Positions 45,961 through 60,504 of a DNA stretch of 64,000 nucleotides are shown here, in pieces. Made by a program: the position numbers and the translations under genes. The stretch is from Stercorarius parasiticus (taxonomy: Eukaryota; Chordata; Aves; Charadriiformes; Stercorariidae). Position 1 is the first letter of the stretch. Every line of letters starts with the position of its first letter. The stretch is from positions 1 to 64,000 of the forward strand of contig VWZL01000462.1 of assembly GCA_013396915.1 (NCBI GenBank). Direction: 5' to 3'. The notes beneath the pieces were generated by a model. That model saw nothing but the letters and a program-made list of their open reading frames with translations, ran no database searches and had not been told where the DNA came from.

Positions 45961-48776
45961 TCTTTACCCTTTTTTTGGCCAAGCTAAATAAATTAAGCAT
46001 GATTGGTTTCTGTGAGGAAATAGGATTTCCTCTTCCTCATGTCCCTAGTGTCGGGGAACCGAATGCTTTTATCTACGCTGCCTTTGGTAGCTATGTTTGA
46101 ATTTGCAGAGCCAAGACATGAAGCCAGCTGTACCCACACTGCTGGTCAGGATGAAGCCAGCAAGCAAGCAGACTGGTCATCTCACTGTTGGGATGCTCCA
46201 GACTGGAGCCACAGTGTGTGCAGTGGGCACAGCATCAGAGCTAACATGTTCACGCCGACCTTATCTGTAAGAGGAACTGAATAACTAGCCTGAGCTACTG
46301 GTAGAAACCTATGGCAAAACAAACCAGCATCCCTTCTACAACACTAGGCCCTAACTACACAGGTTAATTTCTATGTTTTATAATCCTCAAATTACACTAT
46401 ATATGGTAATCGTTCATAATTGGAATTCAAACTTTTTTTTTTTTATGAAGGTGTGACTAGAGGTTTTCTCTGTATGTTAAAACCAAATCAAACCTCTATT
46501 ATGTCCAGCAGTAGCATTACAAAACCAAAGAAATCAAAACCAGGTGAGATATAGTCCAGTAAAAAAGACCCTACTTTATTTGTACCCAGATGAAGCTGTT
46601 ATTTTAAAGCAGTGGAGTGAAATTTAGCACAGTCCCATTCAGACCTCAACTCTGAAGACAGTATGTGCATGGCCTTGGGGAAAGCCAATGGGCCTTGGGC
46701 ACCTAATGCTCTGTGAGGATCTGGGACTAAATTAAAAGGTATCTAAATCCTCCATGTGTCAAGAATAAAATAACTTGATTTTCTTCTACCATTTTCCATT
46801 GCTCTCCTGTCTTCTCATATCCTAACAACTGTAGGACCAGGACTTTCTGCTCCTATGTGTGCGTGGTGTCTGACTTGAGGGACAAACTTGATTTCTGTTT
46901 CCTAAGGCCTGTGGATATTGTTTGAATAAAATCGTTATCATTAATGTTTTACAGAGGAATGTGGGACTGGATTGCCATGCCTTATCTGCAGTGGACTCTG
47001 ACAGCACATCTTTCTCTGCACTAAAGGATAGTTAAAAAAACCACAACTATTCACCAGTTCTTCTCTAGTCTGGTTTCTTAAGATACAGAAAGTTCCTGTG
47101 ATCATCTGACATTTATGAGCCCATCCACCTTTGACTGTACTGGCTATTTTCAACCAAATTTGTCGCAGACTTGAAGACACAGTATTCCTACAAGTTTAAT
47201 GATGAGGTAAATGAGTGAGATCAAAAAACAATTCTACCTTCCTCCTGAAACTAATTTATCTTTACCATAAACATTGACTCAACCTTGTGTCAGGAATCTC
47301 AAACACAGAGCAGATTCCTCATCTTAGTCAAGAAACCTCATTATGTTAGATAGTCTACAAATACATAAGTATCAGCCCCAGGCACTTTGCAGTGTAAATT
47401 AAACCAATCACACCTTCATGATAACAAAATGTCTCAATTTATTCTATTGAATAAAGAACCAGAACTTGCAGATCCTGCTGTGTAAGAACAAACCAAGTGA
47501 AACAAACACAAAAATTCTATGAAGAGGTCTGGAAAAAACCCACATTATTAAATTCAGGGGGTTTGAAACAGAAGAAAACCAAAATAAGCTCGGTGAGAAA
47601 ACCTTTTATCTAGGCGAGTACAATCTTGCAAGAAAGGAAAGGTCCAAAAGGCATTAATTCCACTTCGGTGTTATTATCCCCAAAATACATCACTGCAATT
47701 TGGACATATAAAATGTCTTCAACAAGCTTGGAGAGTAACATGTTGACAAAGAAATATGTGTTATATTAGTTTGAGCTGCTAGGTCACCCGCGGGACAGAA
47801 ATACAAACAACTTGGCTAATATAGCCAAAAAATAAGCAAGTGGTTCAGACTGTAGGCAGAGTAGGAGGGGAAAAAAAGAATTACTAATATAATGAAGGAG
47901 GACAGAAAATGAATACCAGGGTGAGAAGAAACATGTTTGTGGAATAGGTGTGTCAAGAGAGATAGCTCCATAGTTCATCTAAATGACAATATGAATGTTC
48001 TCTCCTCAGGCTCTGTTTCTTTCTCTGTCTTGTATATTTATTTTTTTCTACTGTTCTTGCTTACAGGAAGTTGCTGGAAGGGAAACAGTGTGAACCAATG
48101 ATTACTATCTCACCAGTCTTTTAAGTCTTCAGACTTCCCCCCCCCTCCAGAGGCAACCTAGAAAGAAACAAATAATCTGTTTAGGGAATGTGGTAGCATC
48201 GTAAAGAAAAAAATGTAGCACAGGGATGAATGTTTGCAGTTTTCATTCAACCCTTGTTAATAGATAGTTTAAGAGGTGAAAGGTGTTACCTATGGGGCTG
48301 CAGTTAAGTCATGTGCCTCAGCTATTCCCACTTGATTATTGTTTTTTGCTATTTCTCAATGACCTGCCAACTATCTAAGGAATCATACTTATCTTATTTC
48401 AGCTCCATCAAACTGTACTCTGATGGTTATTTTAGTCAGACCTGTGACAACAGGGAGTGCAACTGAGGGGAAAAAGTACAGGAAATCTTTCAGCGCTTCC
48501 ATTCAAAAGAAAAGCATGAAGAAATAAGGAAATATTGGGATCCACCTGTGGGGTGGTAAAGCCTCCCAGGACTGAAAGAAGCCTAGAAGATACGCCAGGA
48601 AAGAAAAACTGTGCCTCAAACATAAAAATGTCTTGACAGTGCCCTGACCTTAACATTTTCAGAAGTCCATACCCAGAGCAGTCATTTGGTGGTTTTAAAA
48701 CTACAGATCTAAACTAATTTCAGTGAATCATTACAGGAGCCAAGGACGTGGTTGAAGGGACTCTCCCTTCCAGTAT
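45961..48776. other. Intergenic, no gene seen
   Basis: Non-coding. A T12 run lies at 46433-46444 and a C-run near 48137. The 81-codon frame at 46039-46284 has no family signature. Confidence 0.6.
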
Positions 48777-48905
48777 CAGTCATAGAACTTGGGCTGGAAG
48801 GGACCTCTGGAGGTCTCTAGTCCAGTCTTCTACCCCCAGCAAAGTTGTCTTTCAAATTATGGCTGTTACAACTGGCTCAGGCTTCATGTTGAGCTCAAGC
48901 GGGAC
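48777..48905 (-). mobile_element. CR1 3' end
   Basis: The 3' tip CATAGAACTTGGGCTGGAAG, GGACCTCTGGAGGTCTCTAG and TCCAGTCTTCTACCCCCAGC is typical of CR1 in reverse complement. Similarity fades after about 48870. Confidence 0.8.
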
Positions 48906-51900
48906 AGTTGCATGCCGCAGAGCTTGCCAGGGTTAGGAAACAGTGATGTGCATTTGACTTCAGACCTGCACATGATGATGCCTGGATATAGCATATGCTG
49001 ATGGTTCCCATTTGTTCTTCAAAGAAAATCAAGTGAGTGTAAGGTTCTGTTTCCTTTGCCAAGGCTGTTTTGAATGTAGGCTCTTTTCTACCCTTGCACT
49101 GCCAAAGAGCACTGAGCACAAAAAAGACAGGAATCCACGATAGTAACACTGACAGATTTATTAGGAACTCTTCCTCTGAAAGTGAATCACACGAGAGGAC
49201 CCTTGCGGGGATGAGACAGTTGACCCTAAAAGAGGTTCAGCCATTATCCAAGATGCTGCAAAAACGTGGGATTCCTTGATGGATTTTGAAATATTTTGAA
49301 CCAAAACTGCATATTTGCAGCCTGCAACCTGCATTTAATTTCAGGAAAATTTGTCTTTCATTTGCAGGGCATTTTCTTTTAATAAAGAACCAAAGATTGA
49401 GCTTATAAAACCAGAGACAAATCCTGGGATATTCAAAATGTGCTGACTGCTGACTGAACAAGATTACCACTTCAACAAAAAAAGCAGATTCACTGCTTTT
49501 GCAAATCGCATCCTCAAAGCCAACCAGAGTGTTTAATCTACCCCTCAAGTCCAATACAAGTTCACATTCTCATGGATATATCGTACTGTCTGATTTTAAA
49601 TAACCTACAGCATAAAATTCAATATTCAGCTATAGTTTAATCAACTTTCTCCTTAGGAACCTTTTCCTTACCTTCAGCTTATTTCTAACTACTCTCCCCC
49701 CACTTCTGACTATTTTTTGGTGTCTGGGAACAACCCTCAACAGGCTTTCCTGCGAGGCATTGAGTACTATCACAAAAACAAGCTGCCCACTGTTCTGAAA
49801 AAAGTAGAGATCAAAACAACCACTTTCCTTTCAACATGACACAATGAAAAGAGGCAAAACGTTGAGATTGACAACATAAAATTATAAAATTGTCCATATT
49901 TGGAAACTCCATTTATTTGTATTCTCTCTGGTAAGTTAGAAGTAGCTCATGGAAACCCTGCCCAGTAATTTACGAGGACAAGGTGAAGTTTTATAGATAT
50001 TTCTCCTAGGTCCTTCATTGATTTTAACTTAGTGTTTCTAGCTTTGCTCTTTTTTGGTGTTGTGTCTTTCCCTTTCTCCTGAAACAAGACAAAAATCCAA
50101 GATCTGGGTTGATTCACAATGGCTGCATCACATGCCTGCTGGGAAGTAGTAACCATACATTGGCAAGATTACCTTTCTGGCTTGGAAGAGAAACAAAAGC
50201 AGCTCAAAGTGACAAGTCAGCTTAGGCGTATTGAGGAGGGGAAAAAGGAAAACTCTTTAAAATTGAAATTACAAGCTCACCTGCTGCTGCCTGCTAGCCT
50301 CAAGGTTTAACGGTGATGAGTGCACAACTTCAGCATGAGCATCAGCGTACTGCAAGCCTCTGTTCACAGCTCAGGCACAACTGAAACGATAAAGCTGGTG
50401 CAAACTGTAATGTGTGTGAGACTTTTTCCCCATAGGCAGTTTCCATTTGTGGTGATGCCTCTTCAAGGCAAGATGGGACATAGATGGACCAACAGTAGTA
50501 CATCAATCCACGTATATAGGAGATGCCAGGTTGGCTCAGATTTCTATCCCAACATGCCTTCATTGACAGTGACAACTGAATTTGCCTCCAAAGCTGGTTA
50601 GGGACACCAAGGGAAGAATTACCAGGCCAGCTAAGAGTTTGTGGCCCCCTTCATCTCCTGAGAAAGGAAGACAAGCTCTGCAGCACATATGCTGTGAGCT
50701 GCTAGACTACTGAAGAGACCACAGACTGTGAAAGAGGGAAGACAAAAAGTTCAGATGGCCCTAAGAAAAGTAGACAATGCTGCAAACCTAGAAACATGGG
50801 ATGTGCAGCAGGAAATCCCTTCCTGCCATGTGTTTCCAAGGACATACTGGGACTGTGAAAGGTTCAAAGAGCAGCAATGCTTAGTATTGGAAACAGGGCA
50901 AGCGTGGAGAGCATGAACAGGAACTGATTGTTCATCTCTTCATGAGTACAAGAATTAGGGTATGCTATGTGAAACAACTAGTTGCCAAGTTCAAAATTAA
51001 CAGAAATTGTCCCATAGGTTGTAGAAGAATTTTAGAGCATATGGCTAAAGGATTTTTTAAATGTTAATAGTTTATATGCATTCACTAGTAGAGTGATTAA
51101 GTTCATAACAGAGAATCCACTCGTGATTATTATTGTCATGACATTTTGGAGCACACTGGGGGAAGTGTCATATATGCTTGTGCCATTCCTAATCTGCTCT
51201 AGACATTTGCTTGTGGTCACAGTTAGAGACTGGGCTAGAAGGAACACTTTTTTTATTTTTTAGTCTGACCCACAGCATCTTTTCTTACTTTCAAGGAGGG
51301 TGGACATAACCAAGGTAGCTTCAATGCACTGGCATTCAGCTTCCCTGTGAGAAAAGCCAGCAGGGCTATACTGACCAGCACATACCACTGCACTGGGAAA
51401 GTCTGACAAATACTGAGATTAAATCCCTTTCCTCCACCCCAGTGAGCTCAACCTAGAGTGAATCTGGTGAGATTTCCTCATCACCAGCAAAGCAAGTTCA
51501 GATATTTCTTGCTGTTATGCTTTCAAGCTGTCATGTAATCTTTCTGCTTCCTTTCAAATGACTTTTTAAAACATTGTTTTGCAGCCCATGTTTCAGACCC
51601 GGACACTTGGTAAAAGGGAACAGCAGAGCTGGAGTGAGAAGCTGCAAATGGATTTGGAAGCACAGCTCTTACTGAGATTTCTGGAAAAGGCTTTTTCTGT
51701 TCGGGGTGTTTTTTTTCTTTTTTTTCCCCATATTGTTGACAGCAAACAGTGTCTGTAATAATTCTGTGCCTAATTTGATTTTCAAGCTGTTAGAGACCTG
51801 GCACAGGCATAGCAGGTTTTGTCAGTGCTGAGGGATTTTTCATGTGAGAGACAAAATTAACTCTGTCCTTTCTTCTGTACTTTTCTGAACAAAAACAAAA

Positions 51901-52599
51901 CCAAAAGACCCAAAGATCTGACCATGCAGAGGAAGATGAGCAATTAGATCTTCTCTTTAGCCTGGGATTAGCAATCCTTAGGGTGACACACAAACTGAGA
52001 TACTGAAACAAAGGTGAGAGACCCTGGGTTGTTTCATTATCTGATGCTCATAAAGAATTAATCTGGAACAGAAAGTATTAAATCATCAGTCATAATAAAA
52101 TGTTGCTTAGAGAAAATTAAATGAATATATAGACTCAGGTGCTTACAGTTCTGTTCCTGCTGAGACAGAAATGCCAAAATCCAGAGCCCTATAGTTAGCT
52201 AAATTTCAGTAGCATAAAAAACTTGATGAACTCACGGTCATTACCAAGAGATATAGTGTACCTTTGGATAACTGAGTAAACTGAAGATATTTCATAAGTG
52301 ATGTCAGACATGCTGCACAGAAGGGCAAGCGCATGGAAAATCCTGCCTTTTGCTGAACATTGCTGAACATCTCAATCAGGGCTGTGCTCTGCTCAGAGCT
52401 TGTGAAGGACCAAACGCTGCTACAAAGATGCCGTGGTGACCACTGCGTAAACACTGCCTAACTGGTATGGTTAAAGACAAACTGCAAAGAAAGCACTTCA
52501 GATATTAGTTACAAGAGTAGCCTATAATAGATAACGAGCAGCATGCTTAATAAAGCCTTGGACAATGTAGGTAGAAGGAGAAATAAAAGCAGTATCCTG
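48906..52599. other. Intergenic, no gene seen
   Basis: Non-coding. It contains a T-rich run at 51711-51726 and a tandem decamer TGCTGAACAT at 52351-52370. Small frames at 50119-50310 and 50320-50601 show no homology I can recognise. Confidence 0.6.
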
Positions 52600-52870
52600 A
52601 GATTGAAGAGACCTGGCTTAAGATCTGGTGCTTCCACAGGACTTTTGCTCGACCATTAACAAAAGGCCTTGTCACTGTTTGGCTTTCCTTAGGGTTGGAG
52701 GATCCAAGCCCAGGGAAAACACAGGCCAGCTTTCGGGAGACCAGACACCGCTGGTCTGCTCTAACATGTGCTCACTTCACCTCTCCGTGACTCAGTTTAC
52801 CAGCTTTGAAAAGGACAGAATTGTTTCCACTTGCCTAAGTGGCTCGTAAATCACCTTGAGGACTTTGAAA
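52600..52870 (+). mobile_element. Probable MIR SINE remnants (one or two copies)
   Basis: GACCTGGCTTAAGATCTGGT, then GCTTCCACAGGACTTTTGCT and TTGTCACTGTTTGGCTTTCC (52609-52690) read like an aged MIR 5' half. CACTTCACCTCTCCGTGACT, CAGTTTACCAGC and ATCACCTTGAGGACTTTGAA (52773-52868) read like the MIR core and 3' half. The about 80 bases between suggest an insertion or two adjacent copies. Confidence 0.45.
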
Positions 52871-55800
52871 ATAGCAACTGCAGTAGTTTGGAGCCTGAAC
52901 TTTCACAGTCCATCATCCTCCGTGTTCACCGTGATCTGATTTCCTAGCAGGCTTTGGATTTTGTGAGATGCTTCGCTTGAACACATTTTGGCCCACGTTT
53001 TTGTAATGGGAGCCTTGTTTCCTAAGCCATCAAAGACTGAACACATGGTACGATGTTAAGAAAGGCTGAAGATTACGTGGTGGAGTCTTTGTTTGATGTG
53101 CAGGGCCACTAATTGCTGTAGAGCACAAGCTTTTGAATAGCCTTGACATTTTCACTGAATGCACACCTGTGGATGCTGTATTTTGCTTCCCTCACTTGGT
53201 TTCCAGGAATTGCCTACAGGAAGGGGGAGGGCAAGGCCCTTTTTCAGAGCTCTGACCTTCAGAGAGAAATAGAAAGAGGGAAGTTGAGGCCCCATGCATC
53301 TACATAAAGAAGATAATTTATCTACTGCAGAGGGAACACACGTAGGGGGTCCTCTGTACGCTAGGAAGGACAGGTTGAGAGAAAATCATTATGATGCATG
53401 TATCTTTTATCAGGCAGCCTAATAAATGACACATTCAGGAAATTTAAAGTGTCCATGATTTTATCTACAGTGAACTTTATTTCCTCCCTCCAGCATTAAT
53501 TTCTGAATGGAAAGGCAAGGAAACCTACCTGAGTATTTATCCATCTGCAGCAGGGACCAAACTTGTGACTGGTTTTGTAAAGTGCAAGTCACTATTGAAC
53601 TAAACATTCAGTTTCTAGTTCAAGCCATGTGAAAATCTCTAACTTTTTATATACAATCCTGACCCAGGAGTGGCTTCCTGGGAAGACTGAAGAGACAGGA
53701 GTGAAATGGAGACTCACCCTCCTGTGTTTTTATCTCGTCTGGTGTTGTGCTCAGCAGAGCAGAGGGTGCAGCATCCTCCTGCCTCATTCCCAGACAGCTG
53801 CCAGCCTCAGCTCTTTGCCTGTCTAGCCAACAGGAATCACTCCACTGATTGCTCCAAAGGGTAAATCAGACTGTCTATACCAAAAATATGTTGGACATTG
53901 TGTGAGAAGACTGAAATCTAGAATTTTGTGCTCTGGAACAAGAGTAAATTTCAGTTCATTCAAACTTGCGCTGAATTCAAAAGGTAGTTTCATAGCCTTC
54001 ATAGTTCAGGGGTGTTGTAACGCATACAGAGTGCTTGGGAACCACAGTAATTGCTTGGAAAAAGAATCAATTATTAACTCAAAGACCAATTATTAATACA
54101 TACAACAGTATAAATTCAAATGCAGTCAAACACAGCAGACAAAAGCAATATCCACTTCTGAAAGCAGAAGGCGGCCGTGCGCGTGTAAGCAGGGTAAGTA
54201 ACACACTGCATTTGTCTGCACTTAACTGGAAGGATAAAAAGAGCCAGGAATCAACATCTTTACCCTCCCCACCGTCATACGCCAGCCAGAGGAAAATAAT
54301 TCATGTGACGATTAATAAAAAAATTGGCTTTCTAAAGAAAAGACTGATTTTTTTCCCCATTTAATTGATTTTGCTTTCACTTTCTATTCTACTTCCTCTC
54401 CTTGAATGAAGTGCCAGAGGCAGTAGGATAGGTACTTTAATACCAAAATTACCCTGAAAAGTAAGTTTAATCACATACCTCAAGGTTTTCAGAAAAGAGA
54501 GTGTGAAGTATAGAATATTTTGGCACTCGCAAGGAAGAAATATAAGAAATATCTTGAGTTGGAACAGGTGAAAACTGTTTTTGAGAACTTCATTTTTGAC
54601 TTCTGTAATTTTATTTTACTTTTTCAGTGGGCTTTCCTTCCTGTGTTATGACTCTGTTTGCACATCGGTCTAAACACCTCACAAACCAGTTTAAGGACAG
54701 GGTAGCACTGCAGTTTCAGCCTAAGTCACAAAGCGATGCTGAGGAGTGGGGCGATGAGGTCATCCCCAAGTGGTGCCACATTTTGCCCTGCTCTCCCCAG
54801 AGTTCATTTGTTCCCACGGACAGTGAATGGGTAGGCTCCTCGGTAGAGACCACAACCCGCTGCCGACACAGCACAAAGGCATGATCCAGACTTCTGATCC
54901 CCATTTCAGTTCCTTCTTTAGTCCCACACTTCTTAAACCTTGAGCATTTGTGTTCAAGACAGAGACGAAGGAGAGGCAGCTCAGCTGACCCAGCAGCTTT
55001 CAAAAAGCACTCAAGGACCGAGTGGATGAAAAAAAAAAAAATAAAAGCAAACCAGCTGATAAAAGTGTAACTCAGAGATTTGATAGCAGCCAGGAAAGAG
55101 CATTGCAGAGTGCTGATTGCAAAGTGGTAGACAGAGGTTTCCATTTCACACATTGTCATTCTAATCTTGCAGTCTCAGTTCCACAATGTCAGGACAGATC
55201 CCTCATAAAAAAAAATAAAAAAGAGGCAAAAGAGGAGAAATAACTACAGAGCCCAGGGCAGGAAACATGGAAAGGGGAGGGGGCATTTGTTTAACTGTTC
55301 AGCAATTTGCAGCACAGAGAATTTCCATTCACAAACTGATGTTCCTGATGGCAAAGGCAAGATGAAAACTGAAAGACCTTTTTGGCATAGTTTGAGAAGT
55401 TCCATCTGCAGGTATAATTGACACAGTCTAAATTCCAAGAGTACAAATATCAAGAAACTCACAGGACTGTCAGACAATCAGAGGATCTTCTTATGACTCA
55501 CCCTAATCCTCTGAGATAGCTGCCTGTATCTTGTGAAGAGCTGGGGCCCTTCAGTGAAGAGGACGATGACATAATGAAGACCTTTATAGCTCTGCTCTTA
55601 GAAGCTTTTATAGGAATGCACAGAATAAGAAAATTTCAATTTAATCTATCCACAGAGGCACTACTGAGAATAGGCAAGAGTAGAAATCCTCAAAAAAAGT
55701 CATTGAGGGAAACACCGTGAATGGAAGCAAAAGCCTATTGTAGGAGCAGGTGCCATGGAGATATGTTGGTGACTGAAACATAAAATCAGGGACAAGGGAT

Positions 55801-58800
55801 GAGGGAAGGCCTGGATCTCTAATTTTCCACAGGATAAACAGAGAATACAGTGTGAGGTAGGAAGGGATGTAATGCGAAGCAAAGAATTGAGCAAGCAAAA
55901 GTAGGAAGAAAAGTTACACCCTAAGGCCAAGATCTATCCCAATGCTGCCACCTAACTATTTGTAAAAAATGTGAAAAATATAGAACATATAAGACATCAT
56001 GGAGAGGCTAAAAGAGAAGATAGCAATGCAGATATGAAAAATGATAAAACATGGAAGAGAAAGAACAGATGACAGGAAAGAGGGCAGAGTAAAGGGTAAA
56101 TGAAGTCAGTGTTCAGTTGTGTTTTGATTTCTGCTTTTCATCTCCAGCAGGAAGATGCAGCATTAATATCCATCTTATTCCCTAAAAGTACCTCCAACTC
56201 TTTGCTGATATAGTCTTAAAAATGCATCTTTAAAATGATGATAACTCACAAAATACTCATGCCAGACTTAATTTCATTTCAAGACATCAACTGAACTGGA
56301 ATAGAAAACCTTCATTTTCTTAGGAAATCTTTGCACCTCATAAAGGTTTTATCTGTTGCTATGGCAAAGTCTTTACCCAAAGGAGTTACTTGTAGAACAC
56401 CACAAGAAGGGGGAATCTTTCTGTTCCTTTCACATACACATTTTCATACCCCAGACATTTTAATTTAATCATATTTTCCCTTCATCCTTCAGAAAATTTC
56501 TTTTATTCCTGAATAAGCTGCATGTCTACATCAGCAATATGGAAGGATCCATTCTTATCGTCTTCTGCACTGTAAATCAAAATCTATTTTTAATTATAGA
56601 ATATCAGCTATTTCTCTTTGATGACATTCAAGTGCTTATTCCAAATTGAAAGAGCAATACAGCAACTGCCATGGTATTTTCATACGTAGAGCGATGACCT
56701 TTTTAATAAGATTTCATGGAAACAATGGAGTTACATTCATCAGGTTATATAGAAACTTGCTGCTTCTTTTTTCAGACATTCCACTTTCAATTTAAAATGA
56801 CATTTGATAGGAGACATAAAAATGTCAGTAGATCAGGTTTTTTTCAGCCACCTCATCTGACAAGAATTCCCTCCTCCCTGTTTCTTTTTACAGTGCTATG
56901 TTGTTCACTCATTTGGGCCTACTTCAATTTGCTTATTAAATATGTAAGATCTTCACTATGCAACCACGAGCTGAATCATGTAAGATTAACACAAAGCCCT
57001 TGTGAGAGGATTTTTTTAACATTATTAATATTAATAGCATGTGCAGCTCATGTATTTTTGTACTTTCCAAACCCAAATGTCAATACAGTGGATAAATTAT
57101 ACTTTCCTTCCTTGTCTTCTTCGTCTTTTTCAAAGAAAGGATGACATTCAGCTTCACTAAAAGCAAAACTTTGTGCATTTCCAGCTAAGTTCCATTTTTG
57201 CATTCCAAAGAGTCATGGTTATAATGGACTGTCTTGCCCGGCCATTGACACAAGAGAAAGGGTTACCTGAGGAAACAGGTATGAAGCATGAGGATTTTAT
57301 TCTTTGTGTTGATTTATGCAACATCATAAATCACATAGGTCTTAATCAAGTAAAGGATTTCACTAATGGCCTAATGAGAAGTGCTATAATAGCTAACTAG
57401 TGGATTTGAACCCTTGCACAGAACTCAAGGAAAACTGAGATGCTCGGATGGGATCCAAAGCAGACAGCATGTTGAGGAGGAACAGCTTAGACCTAATCAG
57501 AATGCAATAAGAAGGAAGAAAAAGCCATCTTTCATCCCCCTTTCTGTCAGATTGAAGCCTGAAACATGCTTCTGAAATGCTTGCTTAGAAGTTCTTTTTT
57601 TTTCAAAGAGCTTAGCACACCTCATTCCTTTCTTTCCAAATTTGTCTGTAGGATCAAGTATCATGTACTTGCCTTGGATACACAGAGACTTGGAGTTCAC
57701 TCAAGAAATAGCTTCAACTCTGCTATGTCTGACATGACTCAATTTGACATCTCAGAGAAGTTCTACAGTGAAACATTTTGACAATTATTGTGTGGTTATC
57801 TCTGCACTTCCCCATCTGACTTTTCCATGCTGTGTTCGCCTCCTGCTCGCACAGACTACAGCAGAACTGCTGTATCTGTTGCTGGAAGGCAATGACAGAA
57901 GATAGTAAGGCTTGGCTGCACTTCACCAGCCGCGGGCTGTGCTCCTCCATAGGAGACTGTCCTGAGGACCACATTATTGCATTACTTTATTGTCAATGTA
58001 CAAACAACCCTATTTTCACTTTTAAAAAGGGTCCCTCTGTTCCCTTCCCCAGGATTGTTGTTTCTTTTACCACCAGCTAAAATACAGAACCAATTGTTAA
58101 AGCATCTCATAAAACCAGACATCCTTTCTCACAAAAGGAGAGACACCTGTTAATTGGCATGCAAAATCCTTCTCTCTCTCTCACCTCCTGTTTCATGATC
58201 AAGTAATATAAATATTTTCCTCTACAGAGACACAGCTTAAAAAGGGAAAGACCAACCTATAGTCTGCTATCTGTATCACTCTGGGGAGAGAAGAAATATG
58301 GAAAAGCATCAGGTAGACTGAAAGAATCTGATTCTTCTGTTTATTTCAAGTTTTCTATAAAAAGAGAGAAAAACATCATTACCACCTCTTTCTTCGGCTA
58401 CATCTTAAAAGAAAGCAGCAGTATTATTCTAATCTCTGGAGAGTTCACTCCGCGTTCACAAGCTATTCTGTGTGACTGCTAGTAAAATCCGTGAACATTC
58501 AAATTTATATTTTAATACCACAGTCCAGCAAGGAAGAATGAAAGTTCACTATAATCATGTTGGATGTATGGCAGTGAAGGCATAAAAGAATAAAAATCCT
58601 TTGCAGTATTATAGAGCTAATCCTAAACCTGTCAGATAGGTCAGGATGAGACAGAGTTTTCTTCATTCATACAGATGCCACGCGACAGCTTGTGCATAAC
58701 TTCTACATTCAGGAATGACCACAGTGATTGTCTATTCAGACATCTTGTTTAACGTGGGACAGACAAGTCTTCCGAGTTTAATGTTTTTAAATATTGGGCG

Positions 58801-60504
58801 TTTTTTCTTTCCTTCTTTCTTGATCTTCCTACATCTTTTCTGCTTCTGATACACAGCAGGGCCTGAAACCAAATGATTTAAACTAAAAAAGAACTTAGAA
58901 AAAATTCAAGTCTAGACAAAAACATGACGCAACTGGAAGCAGACACACTGGAGTTGTAAGGAAGGAGCTTGTTCACATTATCCATTCAGCCTCATTCCTC
59001 TGGATGAGGACACCCTCAAAATCTTGAGGCACTGATGTAAACTAAAACAGATTAAAAAATTGATTTATCTTAACCATACACTGTGAAATGGACTTTGAAA
59101 AATGTAATCCATTGGGACACCTCCTGATTTGAGGTGTTTGTGGCTTAAGCTTGGAGTCAGTAAACAATGAGCAGCTCTCTTTTCTGTGATGACTATAAAC
59201 CCCTTATGTTTGCATATACAAGTAAATTAATCTGTGTTCTGGGAATGACTCAAAGAAAATGAAATCAATCACATTTATACACATCTTGTGACCTTTACCC
59301 ATTTCTCTGGAAGAGAAATAAAATGAAGACAATTGTACCCTGGTTTCCAGAGTGTTGTCTGGGTGTTTGATAGGAATCTGACTGGGAAATGATACCGACA
59401 GCGAGATAACAAGAAAACTCATTTATCACTGTGACAGGTGCTCTGTTTTATATGAGTTTAAATTACCAGTGATGGAGTAGGGTTGTCTTTCTCTCATCTC
59501 AACCTCATAACCAATGTTTAGACTCAACTAAAGTTTCCATTTCATAGTAATCAAGTTACACGGAGTCAAATTGTTATTCATGAATTCAAGGAGGTTAAGA
59601 CTTGAGATTCATTAACGCGATGTTGTCAGCCACAGCGAGCAGGTCCATGGCCTAGAACAGAGTGGTAATTGGTAAATCTGAATGCTGGGTGGTTAATGGC
59701 TGTTTATTAGCCTCTAATACATTCTGTGTTATTTAGTCTTACAAGATTTGACACTAGATATTTCTACTGAGTCACAACACCCCGACAGTTCACCTTTCTT
59801 GTACATCGGTGGACATGTGCCAGAGCTTAAGTGTTCTATTGAGGAAAAGGAATACAAATCACCACTTCTTATACCTGCTGCTGTGCAGTGTGATCTTCCC
59901 CATTTGGAGACACTCCAGGACTTAGGGAGCAGTCCTGAAACCTGGGGCATCATTTAGAGATAAGGAAGTGTCAGCTGTCCCATTTCTATGCGTGTACTGA
60001 GTAACCTCAATTGCTTCTGGCCTAAATCAGAATTCCTTTCTTGGGGAAACTCTACTCACCTGACTGTTTTCCTAAGGAAAAATCAAAAAAAAAGTGCTTA
60101 TGATTTCTCTGTAACTTATAGTTTTCTCCATCAAAAGAAATCTCTTCTGCTTACTTTGGAAGCATAAAACTTTACAAGGCATCAGTCTGCAGTATAGAAA
60201 TCTCCCTTTTCACATCTCATTTTGATGGTAAAATAGATTGCTAATACGAAAGTTCGCAAGAGCAAGTCATATTCACAGCATGACACTCAGCTAGGGAGAC
60301 AGGCATGTGTAAGGCTAGACAGGATTCAGCTGAGTCATCAGGTCCATCACAGGCTATCAAAGTCCTGTCAACAGTTGCCACCTCATATAATTCCTTCCAT
60401 TAACGTAGCTCTGTGCTTATCTGTGCTTACATAGGCAGGTTTCTCATCATTCAGTATAGGATACTCTATCATAGCTCTGAAAATGAGGTGGATTTTTTTC
60501 TGAT
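52871..60504. other. Intergenic, no gene seen
   Basis: Non-coding. It contains a CpG-dense 15-base patch with a consensus splice donor at 54168-54200, an A12 run at 55029-55040, and two open frames above 140 codons (54716-55159 on minus, 56716-57144 on plus) that look like chance frames. No RNA gene was recognised. Confidence 0.6.

Noticed and set aside
52351..52370. Tandem decamer TGCTGAACAT
   Set aside because: Two copies of ten bases; ordinary slippage, no further structure.
54716..55159. 147-codon open frame on the minus strand
   Set aside because: No domain or family signature; contains a low-complexity IFFFFI stretch from an A run on the + strand; overlaps another open frame on the same strand.
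56716..57144. 142-codon open frame on the plus strand
   Set aside because: Hydrophobic composition follows from T-rich DNA; no recognisable family, no splice or promoter context.
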